A DNA stretch of 64,000 bases. Source: Paenibacillus sp. FSL R5-0766 (lineage in GTDB: Bacteria > Bacillota > Bacilli > Paenibacillales > Paenibacillaceae). The stretch's first letter is position 1. Each line of letters opens with the position of its first letter. The translations under genes were made by a program, and so were the position numbers. Positions 1-7,608 of this stretch are shown here, piece after piece. A model generated the notes under the pieces. That model ran no database searches, was not told the DNA's origin, and worked only from the letters and a program-made list of their open reading frames with translations. The stretch spans positions 620,001-684,000 of the forward strand of contig NZ_CP150227.1 in NCBI RefSeq assembly GCF_037971845.1, written 5' to 3'.

Positions 1-712
1 TCAGTTCAGGGAAGTCCACCAGCAACTGTTTGTACACTTCAGCGAAGAAGTAACAGTGTTGATTTTCGTCACGCTGGATATACGAGATCATCTGGCTGGT
101 TGCCATCATTTTCTGGTCACGGGCCAGATTGTAGAAGAAGGCAAACGTACTATAGAAGAAGATACCTTCGAGTACCAGATCGGCTACCATAGCCTGGAAG
201 AACGTCTGTGGAGACGGCTCGTCCCGGAAAGTTTGGTAGATGTCTGCGATGAAACGGTTGCGGTCAAGCAGGACTGGATCATGTTTCCAGTATTCAAAAA
301 TTTCCTTTTGCTCCCGATCAGATACGATCGAAGACAGGACGTAGGAGTAGGATTGGTTATGAACAACTTCCTGTTGTCCGATAATGGCCGAGATCGCTTC
401 GAGTGAAGAATCGGTAAAGTAACGTTTTACATCACCAACAAACATCGTCTGCATGGAATCAAGTACAGCGAGCAGGGAGATGTTGATTTTGAATGTACGT
501 TGTTCTTCCTCGTCCAGTTGAGCAAACTGGGAAGCATCTTTGGACATTGGAATCTCGTCTGCGATCCAGTGGTTAAGCAGCAGTACTTTGTACAATTTGT
601 ACATATGAGGCATGCGAATGTCGTTCCAGTTCAGGATACCGGAGCATTCACCTTCAATAATACGGGTTGATTGGTTAGGGGCTTCGGTGTTGAAAATTTT
701 CTGTACTTGCAT
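1..712 (-). CDS. nrdB: Ribonucleotide reductase class I, small (beta) subunit, 3' end outside window
   Basis: This is the radical-generating subunit that partners NrdA to reduce ribonucleotides for DNA synthesis. It starts at the ATG at 710-712 and reads to the window edge, so about 237 N-terminal residues are visible. Diiron/radical motifs can be read: Asp59 in PMSKD, then QQEVVHNQSY with Glu115, His118 and the candidate radical Tyr122, and a later DENQH with the ExxH pair. The spacing of these residues matches E. coli-type NrdB. It lies 178 bp downstream of nrdA on the same strand and is probably co-transcribed with it. The C-terminal tail that docks on NrdA is outside the window. Confidence 0.93.
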   Translation of the reverse strand, partial: MQVQKIFNTEAPNQSTRIIEGECSGILNWNDIRMPHMYKLYKVLLLNHWIADEIPMSKDASQFAQLDEEEQRTFKINISLLAVLDSMQTMFVGDVKRYFTDSSLEAISAIIGQQEVVHNQSYSYVLSSIVSDREQKEIFEYWKHDPVLLDRNRFIADIYQTFRDEPSPQTFFQAMVADLVLEGIFFYSTFAFFYNLARDQKMMATSQMISYIQRDENQHCYFFAEVYKQLLVDFPEL

Positions 713-781
713 TGTTCCGTTCACTCCTTGAATGTGGCATCTATATCAACATCTTGCGATGCTGTGATCGTGTTTTAGGCA

Positions 782-832
782 AAAAAGAACCAGGACAACG
801 CCATTTTGCAATCAAAACAGGATGCCCTGGTG
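782..832 (-). terminator. Terminator-like hairpin between nrdA and nrdB
   Basis: On the minus strand an outer stem (ACCAGG with CCTGGT) encloses an inner stem (TTTTG with CAAAA) and is followed by CTTTTTT. It sits in the nrdA-nrdB gap and could partly terminate transcription or stabilise the upstream message, lowering nrdB relative to nrdA. The loop segments are large, so this is only moderately supported. Confidence 0.4.
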
Positions 833-890
833 GTCACCTCGAATCTAGTAAATCTTCTCTATCATGGATAAAGCGTAAATTGCGCAAAAA

Positions 891-3209
891 TCAAGATTCT
901 TCAATCGTTAATGCACGGCTACGAACATAATAAGTTGATTTCATGCCGGCTCTCCAGGCGTGCAGATGCAATTCCAGGAATTCTGTTGCTTTAATATCTG
1001 GTCGAACGTAGAAGTTGAAACTTTGTCCCTGATCGACGTGGCGCTGACGGGCAGCCGCCATATTAATGGAAGCATGTTGATCCACCTGGAACGCCGTTTG
1101 GTAATAAGGGCTTGTTTTTTCGGACAGATCCGGAGCCGGATTGGCAATTTTGTAAGTTGTTTTCTCTTCATAAGATAACAGCTCATAGAGCGGATCAATA
1201 CTAGCCGTTGAACCAGCAATAATGGACGTGGAACCGTTAGGTGCAATGGCGAACAACCAGGCATTACGTACACCGTTTTGTCGTACTTCGGCTTGTAGTT
1301 CTTTCCACTGTTCGGTTGTCACGAACTCGCCTACGCGCTCACCTGATGTGTACTCGCGTTGATCGAAGTAATGACCACTTTCCCAATCGGAACCTTTGAA
1401 TTTCGGATAATGTCCTTTTTCTTTGGACAGCTCCATACTGGATTTCACAAGCAGGTAGTTAATTTTTTCATACAGATTATCGTTATACGCTACAGCTTCG
1501 TCAGACTCCCAATGAATGCCTTCGAGAGCAAGCAGGTGGTGAAGTCCAAACGTTCCCAGACCGACTGCGCGATATTGGCTGTTGGTATATTGAGCTTGCA
1601 GCACTTCAATATTGTTAATGTCGATAACGTTGTCCAGCATGCGCACCTGAATTGGAATGAGACGTTCCAATACATTATGAGGTATAGCACGTGCCAGATG
1701 GATGGAGTTCAGGTTACAGACAACAAAGTCGCCAGGCACTTTGGAAATCACGATGCGAGTTTGTCCATCCTTGGTTACGAGTTCTTCCTTTTCAATCACA
1801 GTGGCAGACTGGTTCTGCATAATTTCGGTACACAGGTTGGAGGAGTATACCATACCGTGTGCACGGTTAGGATTCGAGCGGTTAACCGTATCCCGGTAGA
1901 ACATGTATGGCGTACCTGTCTCCAGTTGGGATTTCAGTACGCGCTTCATGATGTCAATCGCCTGTACTGTAATCCGGGACAGCAGTGGGTGATTCACTGC
2001 TTCTTCGTATTTATCACGGAACGCACCTTCGCCAAAGGACTCATCATAGAAATCTTCCAGTCCGAGTGCACGACCATTCTCGTCCTTCCAGCCCATCACT
2101 TTCTTTGTTTCGTGCGGACAGAACAGGCTCCATTCGCCACGAGTGGATACCCGCTCCATGAACAAGTCAGGCAGACAGATGCCGTGGAATACGTCATGCG
2201 CACGCATACGCTCGTCGCCGTTGTTCAGCTTCAGATCGAGGAAGGCCAGAATGTCTTTGTGGAAGACGTCCAAGTACACGGCAATAGCACCTTTACGCGT
2301 ACCGAGCTGGTCTACGCTGACCGCTGTATTATTCAGTTGGCGAATCCAAGGGATTACACCGGAACTTGTATTTTGGTGACCACGGATATCCGATCCACGA
2401 GCTCTGACTTTGCCGAGGTAAACGCCGATGCCGCCACCCATTTTGCTCAGACGAGCTACATCCGTGTTGGAATCGAAGATACCTTCGAGTGAGTCGTCCA
2501 CCGTATCAATGAAGCAGCTGGAGAGCTGACCGGCTACTTTTTTACCTGCATTGGACATCGTAGGAGTAGCTGCGGTCATATACATGTTGCTCATTGCCCA
2601 GTATGCTTCCTTGACGAGATCCATACGTTTCTCGGCAGGCTCTTGGTGCATTAGGAACATGGCGATAACCATATAACGCTCTTGCGGCAATTCCATTACT
2701 TTTCCATCAAAATCGTGTGCGAGGTAACGTTCTGCCAGTGTGAGCAAGCCGATGTAATCGAAGAGCAGGTCGTTGCGGTAGTCAATGCACTCAGCAAGTT
2801 CGTCGATCTGTTCTTTGGTGTAACATTCCAGCAGTTCTTCACGGTAGATGCCTTTTTTCACGAGATCTACAAGAAGGGGGTGGAATGCGCCATAAGGCTC
2901 GTCCGGGTAAGACTTGTATCTGCGGTTGGTAGCCGCTTTTTTGTACAGGGAAGTGAGCAGGGAGCGTGCCGCTGCAAATTTCCAATTAGGCTCCTCTTTA
3001 GTTACCAATTCCAGTGCGCTCATGATAAAAGCGTTGCTGATTTCGTCTCCGGTAACTTCATCACGGCGGAGCTTGCTGTTTACCCCACGTACCAGACGTT
3101 CCTTATCCAGCATTTCCAGTCCTTCCAGAATACGGTCGGCATATACCGAGATGCGCATATCATCAAAGGCAAGCTGGCGGTTGTTCGGCTTGGTCACAAC
3201 TTGTGGCAT
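891..3209 (-). CDS. nrdA: Ribonucleoside-diphosphate reductase class I, large (alpha) subunit
   Basis: This is the catalytic subunit that reduces NDPs to dNDPs. The protein is 772 aa from the ATG at 3207-3209, which has GCGAGGAA 6-8 nt upstream; an in-frame ATG seven codons further up lacks a comparable site. Visible motifs are the substrate-loop sequence TPTMSNAG, the redox cysteine in LSSCF (Cys232), GGGIGVYLG, the catalytic loop SSNLCTEI (Asn458, Cys460, Glu462), the second redox cysteine in VVCNL (Cys498) and the radical-transfer pair Tyr760-Tyr761. The N-terminus does not show a clear ATP-cone consensus. The protein stops at RALTIEES and has no C-terminal cysteine pair, which is unusual (see findings). 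Confidence 0.95.
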   Translation of the reverse strand: MPQVVTKPNNRQLAFDDMRISVYADRILEGLEMLDKERLVRGVNSKLRRDEVTGDEISNAFIMSALELVTKEEPNWKFAAARSLLTSLYKKAATNRRYKSYPDEPYGAFHPLLVDLVKKGIYREELLECYTKEQIDELAECIDYRNDLLFDYIGLLTLAERYLAHDFDGKVMELPQERYMVIAMFLMHQEPAEKRMDLVKEAYWAMSNMYMTAATPTMSNAGKKVAGQLSSCFIDTVDDSLEGIFDSNTDVARLSKMGGGIGVYLGKVRARGSDIRGHQNTSSGVIPWIRQLNNTAVSVDQLGTRKGAIAVYLDVFHKDILAFLDLKLNNGDERMRAHDVFHGICLPDLFMERVSTRGEWSLFCPHETKKVMGWKDENGRALGLEDFYDESFGEGAFRDKYEEAVNHPLLSRITVQAIDIMKRVLKSQLETGTPYMFYRDTVNRSNPNRAHGMVYSSNLCTEIMQNQSATVIEKEELVTKDGQTRIVISKVPGDFVVCNLNSIHLARAIPHNVLERLIPIQVRMLDNVIDINNIEVLQAQYTNSQYRAVGLGTFGLHHLLALEGIHWESDEAVAYNDNLYEKINYLLVKSSMELSKEKGHYPKFKGSDWESGHYFDQREYTSGERVGEFVTTEQWKELQAEVRQNGVRNAWLFAIAPNGSTSIIAGSTASIDPLYELLSYEEKTTYKIANPAPDLSEKTSPYYQTAFQVDQHASINMAAARQRHVDQGQSFNFYVRPDIKATEFLELHLHAWRAGMKSTYYVRSRALTIEES

Positions 3210-3401
3210 GAATATTCCTCGCTTTCGCATGTTTAAGAGATAAATTGGAGAAATTCTTTATATAAAGAATTGAGTGTCTTCTTACGGTGAGAAAAAGAAA
3301 ATAGGTTACGTTTTGCGGACTGAAACGGCGGTGACAAGTTCATGTCTTAAATCGCTCAACTTGAGGAGCACAAAGCAGCACAATGCAGAACATGCTCATA
3401 T

Positions 3402-3437
3402 AAAAAGCATTCTCCCGCCTCGCGGCTGAAAATGCCC
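3402..3437 (-). terminator. Intrinsic terminator inside the nrdAB leader (candidate attenuator)
   Basis: Read on the minus strand, GCATTTTC pairs with GAGAATGC, CCGC pairs with GCGG around a GAG loop, and TTTTTATA follows directly. It lies about 190 nt before the nrdA start and about 280 nt after the predicted transcription start, so any nrdAB transcript must read through it. This is the layout of a transcription attenuator. Confidence 0.6.
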
Positions 3438-3716
3438 ATGGATGCTCTGGCTTCCTTACTGTCTTGGAGTTTCGGGATATCGACAGAAAAGAGTGCTTAT
3501 GTAAGCTTTTGTCTATATGCAGATGTGCCTGTAGTTTAAGGATACCGGATGCAGTCCAAACAGCCCCGTTAACCTCCGTGTCAACTCTGTTTCGAGAAAG
3601 CGATTTACACCTACAGGGACGTGCCTTTGGAGGTGATTTCATCCTGTTTTTCGCGAGATTGCAGAAGGTGACTATTAGAAGCGGAGAAATCTAGTGTTAC
3701 TACATTTTGTAGCTGT
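3438..3716 (-). ncRNA. Putative structured regulatory leader of nrdAB
   Basis: This is untranslated leader between the predicted start near 3716 and the attenuator-like terminator. Two long-range complementarities are visible: CCTGTAG (3611-3617) with CTACAGG (3528-3534), and ACCTCC (3629-3634) with GGAGGT (3572-3577). They interleave, so both together would form a pseudoknot. The transcribed strand contains GGTGTAAATC and AAGCCAG, which weakly resemble parts of the cobalamin riboswitch core; the rest of that consensus is not convincing. The structure and ligand are inferences. Confidence 0.3.
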
Positions 3717-3751
3717 CAACATACTGTAACCCAACATATTGTGTTTGTAAA
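3697..3751 (-). promoter_or_regulatory. nrdAB promoter with two NrdR boxes
   Basis: On the minus strand a -35 TTTACA (3746-3751) and a -10 TACAGT (3723-3728) are 17 bp apart. One NrdR-box match, 3729-3744 (ACCCAACATATTGTGT), fits 14 of 16 consensus positions and fills the spacer exactly. A second, weaker match at 3697-3712 (11 of 16) lies just past the predicted start. The two are exactly 32 bp apart, about three helical turns, as expected for cooperative binding by the NrdR repressor. Confidence 0.7.
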
Positions 3752-3983
3752 GTGGGCAGAACCAGTAAAACGTAATTCCGAGTATACCATTTAAGCCAGG
3801 AATCCGCAAAGGAAAAGGACTGGAAGATTTGAAGATTTATCAAAAAAAATTTTGAACAATTTGAATGACGTCTTCACGTCAGTTTGAATTGTAACACATT
3901 CAACTGGTAGAATAATAATAGTCAAAAATCGACTAAAATCAGCGGCAGCGGTTGTTCACGGGGCCCAGAGGAGGCGGAGCAAA

Positions 3984-4310
3984 ATGGCAATAGCAGAAGT
4001 GACTGTAATTCCAATCGGAACGGGTACAACCAGTCTAAGCAGTTATGTGGCGGAGATGCAAAAGGTATTGGAACATCAACGGGGCATTACATATCAGTTA
4101 ACTTCCATGAGCACCATTATTGAGGGACCACTTAACGATATCTTTACAGCAATTGCGGCTCTACATGAAGCGCCGTTTTTGTCAGGAGCTCAGCGTGTTT
4201 CCACATCCGTCAAAATTGACGACCGTCGTGATAAACCGGATGCCTCAAGTATACAGAAGTTACAATCGGTTCAGGATAAACTGACGTCACATCAGGCGAG
4301 ACCTAACTAA
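3984..4310 (+). CDS. MTH1187/YqgV-type thiamine-binding family protein
   Basis: This 108-aa cytoplasmic protein has the small ferredoxin-like fold family signature: MAIAEVTVIPIGTGTTSLSSYV near the N-terminus, then a central YQLTSMSTIIEG segment and SVKIDDRRDKP near the C-terminus. Members of the family (formerly DUF77) are thought to bind thiamine or related pyrimidines; their cellular role is not settled. The ATG has CAGAGGAGGCGG just upstream. It is transcribed divergently from nrdAB and ends at a hairpin shared with the convergent gene downstream. The family call is from sequence pattern only. Confidence 0.8.
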   Translation: MAIAEVTVIPIGTGTTSLSSYVAEMQKVLEHQRGITYQLTSMSTIIEGPLNDIFTAIAALHEAPFLSGAQRVSTSVKIDDRRDKPDASSIQKLQSVQDKLTSHQARPN

Positions 4311-4430
4311 TGGATTAGTGTAAACATCCGTATATTCGGTTATTCAGTATGTTATAAGTCATTAATTAAAGCTTAGATTGTGTATATTGTGTAGCTAACG
4401 TGAATTTCTGACATTTATAAACTGAAAGAC

Positions 4431-4468
4431 AAAAAAGGACCAGCTTAGCGTTCATAAGCTGGTCCTTT
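4431..4468. terminator. Bidirectional terminator
   Basis: A perfect 11-bp stem, GGACCAGCTTA with TAAGCTGGTCC, has a 7-nt loop and is flanked by A6 on the left and TTT on the right. It separates the convergent genes ending at 4310 and 4491. Confidence 0.85.
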
Positions 4469-4490
4469 GTGTACACACATTTATCATCAA

Positions 4491-5519
4491 TTAATCTGCA
4501 ACTACCAATGAGGCTCCAATCAAAGTGGCGTTGGTGTAACCACCGCCAACATTTTCAAAAGAGAAGTTGGTAATTGGTGCACCGATAACCGTGGCATAAT
4601 CACCATCAAGCAAATCTCCGGTCGTTGCAGGATATAACGCTATAATATCGTTTCCGTTCTCATCCATGACATGAACGATAGAGAAGGTTGCTCCGAGCGA
4701 GCTATCTTCCTCAACTGAAATGACTTCACCGCTAACTTGCACGAATTGATCATAATAGTTAGCCACATTTTTATTCAGATGGCGGGTCGTCACATTGGTG
4801 TCAACGAGATCCTTCGCCTTTTTGCGGAGTTCTGCTGTGCTGGCAGGGAATACATCGCTATGCTTGCCAAAGAAATCATAGGAAGCCTGCTCCATGAAGG
4901 CTGTATCTTCCGTAATGTACGGAGTTAACTCATTAAAGAAATCGGCAGCTGATGCTGTGGCAGATGAATTTCCAGTCGTTGCAGTTGGCGCTGTTTGCTC
5001 CAGAGAAGCAGTAATGCTTAGGGAATCAAGGATATCTTTGATCTCATCCTGATTATAAGTATCCTTGGCGTAGGTTAACGTCATGGTATAGAGTTCTGTA
5101 TTGGTCGGAATCAGATACTGCACAAGGATAACATCTGTACCCGAGGAATGCTTATAGGCTCCTTCCAAGACACCAGCGCTATATTCTTTATAAGGTTTGT
5201 TTGTGTAGCTGGTTTTTTTATAATCGGAAATGCCGATGCTTGAACCGCTTTGTGTGTAATAATCCACTATATTATTGGCGTATTCTTCAGGATTAATTGA
5301 ACCGGTTGAGCTGGCCTCAATCGTCAGATTCATATTATCTGCAAATGTGACTGATGAAGATTGGTCTGAAAAAGCAGCTTTAATGGATGGAGCATTCATT
5401 TGACTTGTATCTACGCTTTTCCAGGATTCAGGATATGCAAAAGAAAATCCTTCTCCACTATATGTAGTGTATTTCGTAGCCTGTGCTTCTGTTGAGACAA
5501 TAAAGATTTCAGTATTCAT
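4491..5519 (-). CDS. Secreted-type hypothetical protein, possibly missing its signal peptide
   Basis: The protein is 342 aa and I do not recognise a named family. Residues about 18-175 (YSGEGFSFAYPESWKSV onward) resemble PsbP/DUF1795-like lipid-carrier or surface domains. A Thr/Ser/Ala-rich linker follows near 175-190, and then a second domain containing VQVSGEVISVEED and VIGAPI, which looks like a small OB/SH3-type barrel. Such proteins are normally exported. Here the visible start has no Shine-Dalgarno site, and only a short hydrophobic stretch precedes it before an in-frame stop seven codons upstream. The gene may be 5'-truncated or mis-started. Confidence 0.55.
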   Translation of the reverse strand: MNTEIFIVSTEAQATKYTTYSGEGFSFAYPESWKSVDTSQMNAPSIKAAFSDQSSSVTFADNMNLTIEASSTGSINPEEYANNIVDYYTQSGSSIGISDYKKTSYTNKPYKEYSAGVLEGAYKHSSGTDVILVQYLIPTNTELYTMTLTYAKDTYNQDEIKDILDSLSITASLEQTAPTATTGNSSATASAADFFNELTPYITEDTAFMEQASYDFFGKHSDVFPASTAELRKKAKDLVDTNVTTRHLNKNVANYYDQFVQVSGEVISVEEDSSLGATFSIVHVMDENGNDIIALYPATTGDLLDGDYATVIGAPITNFSFENVGGGYTNATLIGASLVVAD

Positions 5520-5809
5520 AATTACTAAAAAGGTAATTTATCTGTATTTAACAAGTTAAAAGCTAATAATATACCGTATGGGTATCCATTTTGAGCGATA
5601 GTACATACATTTGGTTGATATAACCGTAGGATTTATGTATGACTTAAACATATTTGAACATAACATTCCGACTTAAGAACTAACCCTTTATGTAGGTGCA
5701 ATTAGCGAATAGTCGGTGAAAAAAAACAGCCCATTTTCGACCTGAGCCCGGTCCCATGTGTGATTGGTGCATATAGTGAACTGTACCTCAAATCAAAGGA
5801 GGGGTTTAC
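5520..5809. other. Intergenic stretch upstream of the YjcZ genes
   Basis: AT-rich sequence between the divergent gene at 5519 and the first YjcZ gene. I see no convincing promoter hexamers, repeat or RNA structure. A sporulation promoter for the YjcZ genes is expected here but I cannot define it. Confidence 0.4.
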
Positions 5810-5914
5810 ATGAGTGGAGTAGTAGGTGGATACGGCGGCGCATGGACATCGACTGGCGCGATCTTGGTTCTCTTTATCTTGTTGGTCATCATCTCTAAAG
5901 CATTCTTGATCTAA
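5810..5914 (+). CDS. YjcZ-family sporulation mini-protein
   Basis: A 34-aa protein, MSGVVGGYGG followed by the hydrophobic tail TGAILVLFILLVIISKAFLI. The Gly/Tyr-rich head plus a single membrane segment ending in K-x-F is the hallmark of the YjcZ/YrhK-like group of tiny spore proteins in Bacillales. AAAGGAGGGG is placed 7 nt before the ATG. The gene is followed 43 bp later by a close paralogue. Expression in the mother cell or forespore is expected from the family, not shown here. Confidence 0.85.
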   Translation: MSGVVGGYGGAWTSTGAILVLFILLVIISKAFLI

Positions 5915-5957
5915 TAAACCACTTGGACCCTAATATATTCGTAAAGGAGGGTTCTGC

Positions 5958-6065
5958 ATGAGCAAAGTAGTTGAAGGCGTAGGATACGGCGGCTGGACAT
6001 CGACTGGAGCAATCCTGGTTCTGTTCATTCTTCTCGTAATCATCACTAAATCATTCTGGGTATAA
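5958..6065 (+). CDS. YjcZ-family sporulation mini-protein (second copy)
   Basis: A 35-aa protein, MSKVVEGVGYGGW followed by TSTGAILVLFILLVIITKSF and a terminal WV. It is a clear paralogue of the gene just upstream, with the same membrane tail and only the head changed. AAAGGAGGG precedes the ATG. A terminator begins 10 bp after the stop, so the two mini-genes probably share one short transcript. Confidence 0.85.
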   Translation: MSKVVEGVGYGGWTSTGAILVLFILLVIITKSFWV

Positions 6066-6074
6066 TATGACGAG

Positions 6075-6103
6075 CTCTGCCGGGCAACCGGTGGGGTTTT
6101 TTT
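6075..6103 (+). terminator. Terminator after the YjcZ pair
   Basis: A 9-bp stem containing several G-U pairs (CTCTGCCGG with CCGGTGGGG, loop GCAA) runs directly into a seven-T tract. Confidence 0.8.
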
Positions 6104-6328
6104 ACTAGAGGACAAGCATGGTGTAGAGCCAGGAAGATAAGATAGCGCGTGGTTGAACGGAAGAAATGGTGCAATTCAAGAAATGGAATGACTGAGTATG
6201 TTTCGAAAATGGGGAAGGTACCTAATGGCTAAACGCCCATTTTGTCAAAATGAGGGCGATAGCCCGGTCCAGAGGTAGGCTGAATACATAGCTTAGGGGT
6301 GTAGGCAAATGTTAAGGAGGAATGAACA

Positions 6329-6640
6329 ATGAGCGAAGTAAAACCGAATTCACCGAACGGACAGGGACACGTATACGGACATACGGGAGGTTATGAGCAT
6401 ATGCAAGGATACCAATACACAGGTCATGAAATGCATGGGTATGGATATGGTTGTGGAACAATGCCAATGGGATATGGCTATGGATACGGACACCATGCCA
6501 ATCAGGCTCCAATGATGCATGGTTATCACCAGGGTTGTGGGGTATCCTATGGTCATGGCGGCGGAAGCTGGGGTTCCATGGGCACGATCCTTGTACTGTT
6601 CATCTTGCTGGTTATCATCTCCAAAACGATGTTTATCTAA
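6329..6640 (+). CDS. YjcZ-type protein with long Gly/His/Tyr-rich N-terminal extension
   Basis: This 103-aa protein ends in the same membrane tail as the two mini-proteins upstream (TILVLFILLVIISKTMFI). It begins with about 80 residues very rich in Gly, His, Tyr and Met, with repeats of the type GYGYG, HGYxxG and GHH. That composition resembles spore coat proteins and metal-binding low-complexity regions. TTAAGGAGGAA lies 7-8 nt before the ATG. It looks like a YjcZ anchor carrying a coat-like or metal-binding head. The anchor relationship is seen directly; the role is inferred. Confidence 0.8.
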   Translation: MSEVKPNSPNGQGHVYGHTGGYEHMQGYQYTGHEMHGYGYGCGTMPMGYGYGYGHHANQAPMMHGYHQGCGVSYGHGGGSWGSMGTILVLFILLVIISKTMFI

Positions 6641-6746
6641 GGATTTGTGAATGCAAGGAGACTTTGCTGATCATGGATCGTTGCGATAGTTGCTCTAAAT
6701 AAACTCCGATTGAGTTCCATGTTGAGGCAGAACGTACCTATGATTC

Positions 6747-6790
6747 AGAAAGGGACGGCGTAGGATTTCATCCTGCGGTGTCCCTTTCTT
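6747..6790. terminator. Terminator after the extended YjcZ gene
   Basis: A long hairpin pairs AGAAAGGGAC with GTCCCTTTCT, and inner arms GTAGGAT and ATCCTGC extend it. The right side is followed by TATTAG rather than a strong T tract. It lies about 107 bp after the gene ending at 6640. Confidence 0.75.
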
Positions 6791-6823
6791 ATTAGAAGTG
6801 AAGGAACGTTGGGATTACTTTCT

Positions 6824-7019
6824 TTAACGAACTCCACAGACGCTATTCCATGAATTTTTGCCATTTCACAAAGTTTAACGAATCGTAGACGTCTTATTAT
6901 CTGAACCTGGGCATGTTTGGAGCCTATATTCATGAAGTGACATGGATTAACGTGGCTGAGATTCGTTAGATTTTACATAGCACAGAAATCCTTAATATAA
7001 AGTGTGCAGGATTCGTTAA
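6824..7019. repeat. Nested inverted-repeat element, copy 1 (four 24-28-nt units)
   Basis: Four related units occur in the order reverse, reverse, forward, forward at 6824-6847, 6875-6898, 6945-6969 and 6992-7019. The forward consensus is close to AATAAGACGTG joined to TCTCAGATTCNTTAG. A second copy at 37178-37371 has the same unit order and almost the same unit spacing. No coding sequence explains this stretch. Confidence 0.7.
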
Positions 7020-7108
7020 CGTCTGGTGAGTGGAAGGAAGACTTTTCTCAATTGTGGGGGGCGATTGTCTGTAGATGTTGCTGAATTGAATATGTAGACA
7101 TAGATAAA

Positions 7109-7137
7109 CACCCGGAACCCAATTCCGGGTGCTTTGT
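7109..7137. terminator. Hairpin, probable terminator
   Basis: A perfect 9-bp stem, CACCCGGAA with TTCCGGGTG, has a 5-nt loop and is followed by CTTTGTGT. No gene is recognised immediately on either side, so it may end an unrecognised short transcript. Confidence 0.55.
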
Positions 7138-7608
7138 GTATGTTTTCAATCTTCTCAAGAATAAGTGATATCCAAAACAACAAAAGCCCTACCTCTCTTT
7201 TGTCCTTGCGGCTCCGATGACCGCGCCAGTGTGAATGGGAACATCTTGTGAAACTCTGTACTACCGGGTTATTGTGATTCAGGTTCTTCAATCTTCATAG
7301 GTTAGTTGTGCTTAAAAATTCGCTGCGGTCGCAGCATGAAGAAAATATTCCGGGGTTTAAAGAAGACAGAAATCATATGAGGTTGTTTAATACAACTTTT
7401 ATAGTATACCACAGGCTGTAATTATTTGCAATAAAAAGGAAAGCGCGACCAGAGCAGCATGTTTTCGGACTGTTTTTAAGTTGGAAAGTGAAAGGTTAGT
7501 TTGAAAGATACAGAAAATTTTTCAAACTATTTCTTCATAGGGGTAATCCTCTTCAAAAGTTTCTGCGTAGGTTATAATAAGAGGGAAGAAACAGAAAGGG
7601 GCCCTCGC
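7138..7608. promoter_or_regulatory. Upstream region and promoter of the sigma factor gene
   Basis: No gene is supported in 7138-7600. A TATAAT -10 element is present at 7573-7578 with a poor -35 (TCTTCA at 7550-7555). A small palindrome, GCTGCGGTCGCAGC, lies near 7323. I do not see a typical ECF autoregulatory promoter. Confidence 0.4.

Noticed and set aside
1359..2492. Long plus-strand ORF (377 codons) opposite nrdA
   Set aside because: It mirrors the reverse strand of nrdA, has no ribosome binding site and its translation has no recognisable domain; nrdA is clearly the real gene.
3340..3642. 100-codon minus-strand ORF within the nrdAB leader
   Set aside because: No binding site, unusual composition, and it overlaps the terminator; it is better explained as untranslated leader.
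3438..3716. Firm call of a cobalamin riboswitch in the nrdAB leader
   Set aside because: Only two short segments resemble the consensus; the GCCACTG box and the standard B12-box end are not present, so I kept it as an unidentified leader.
7016..7291. 91-codon minus-strand ORF in the gap before the sigma factor gene
   Set aside because: It crosses a terminator hairpin and the repeat element and has no binding site.
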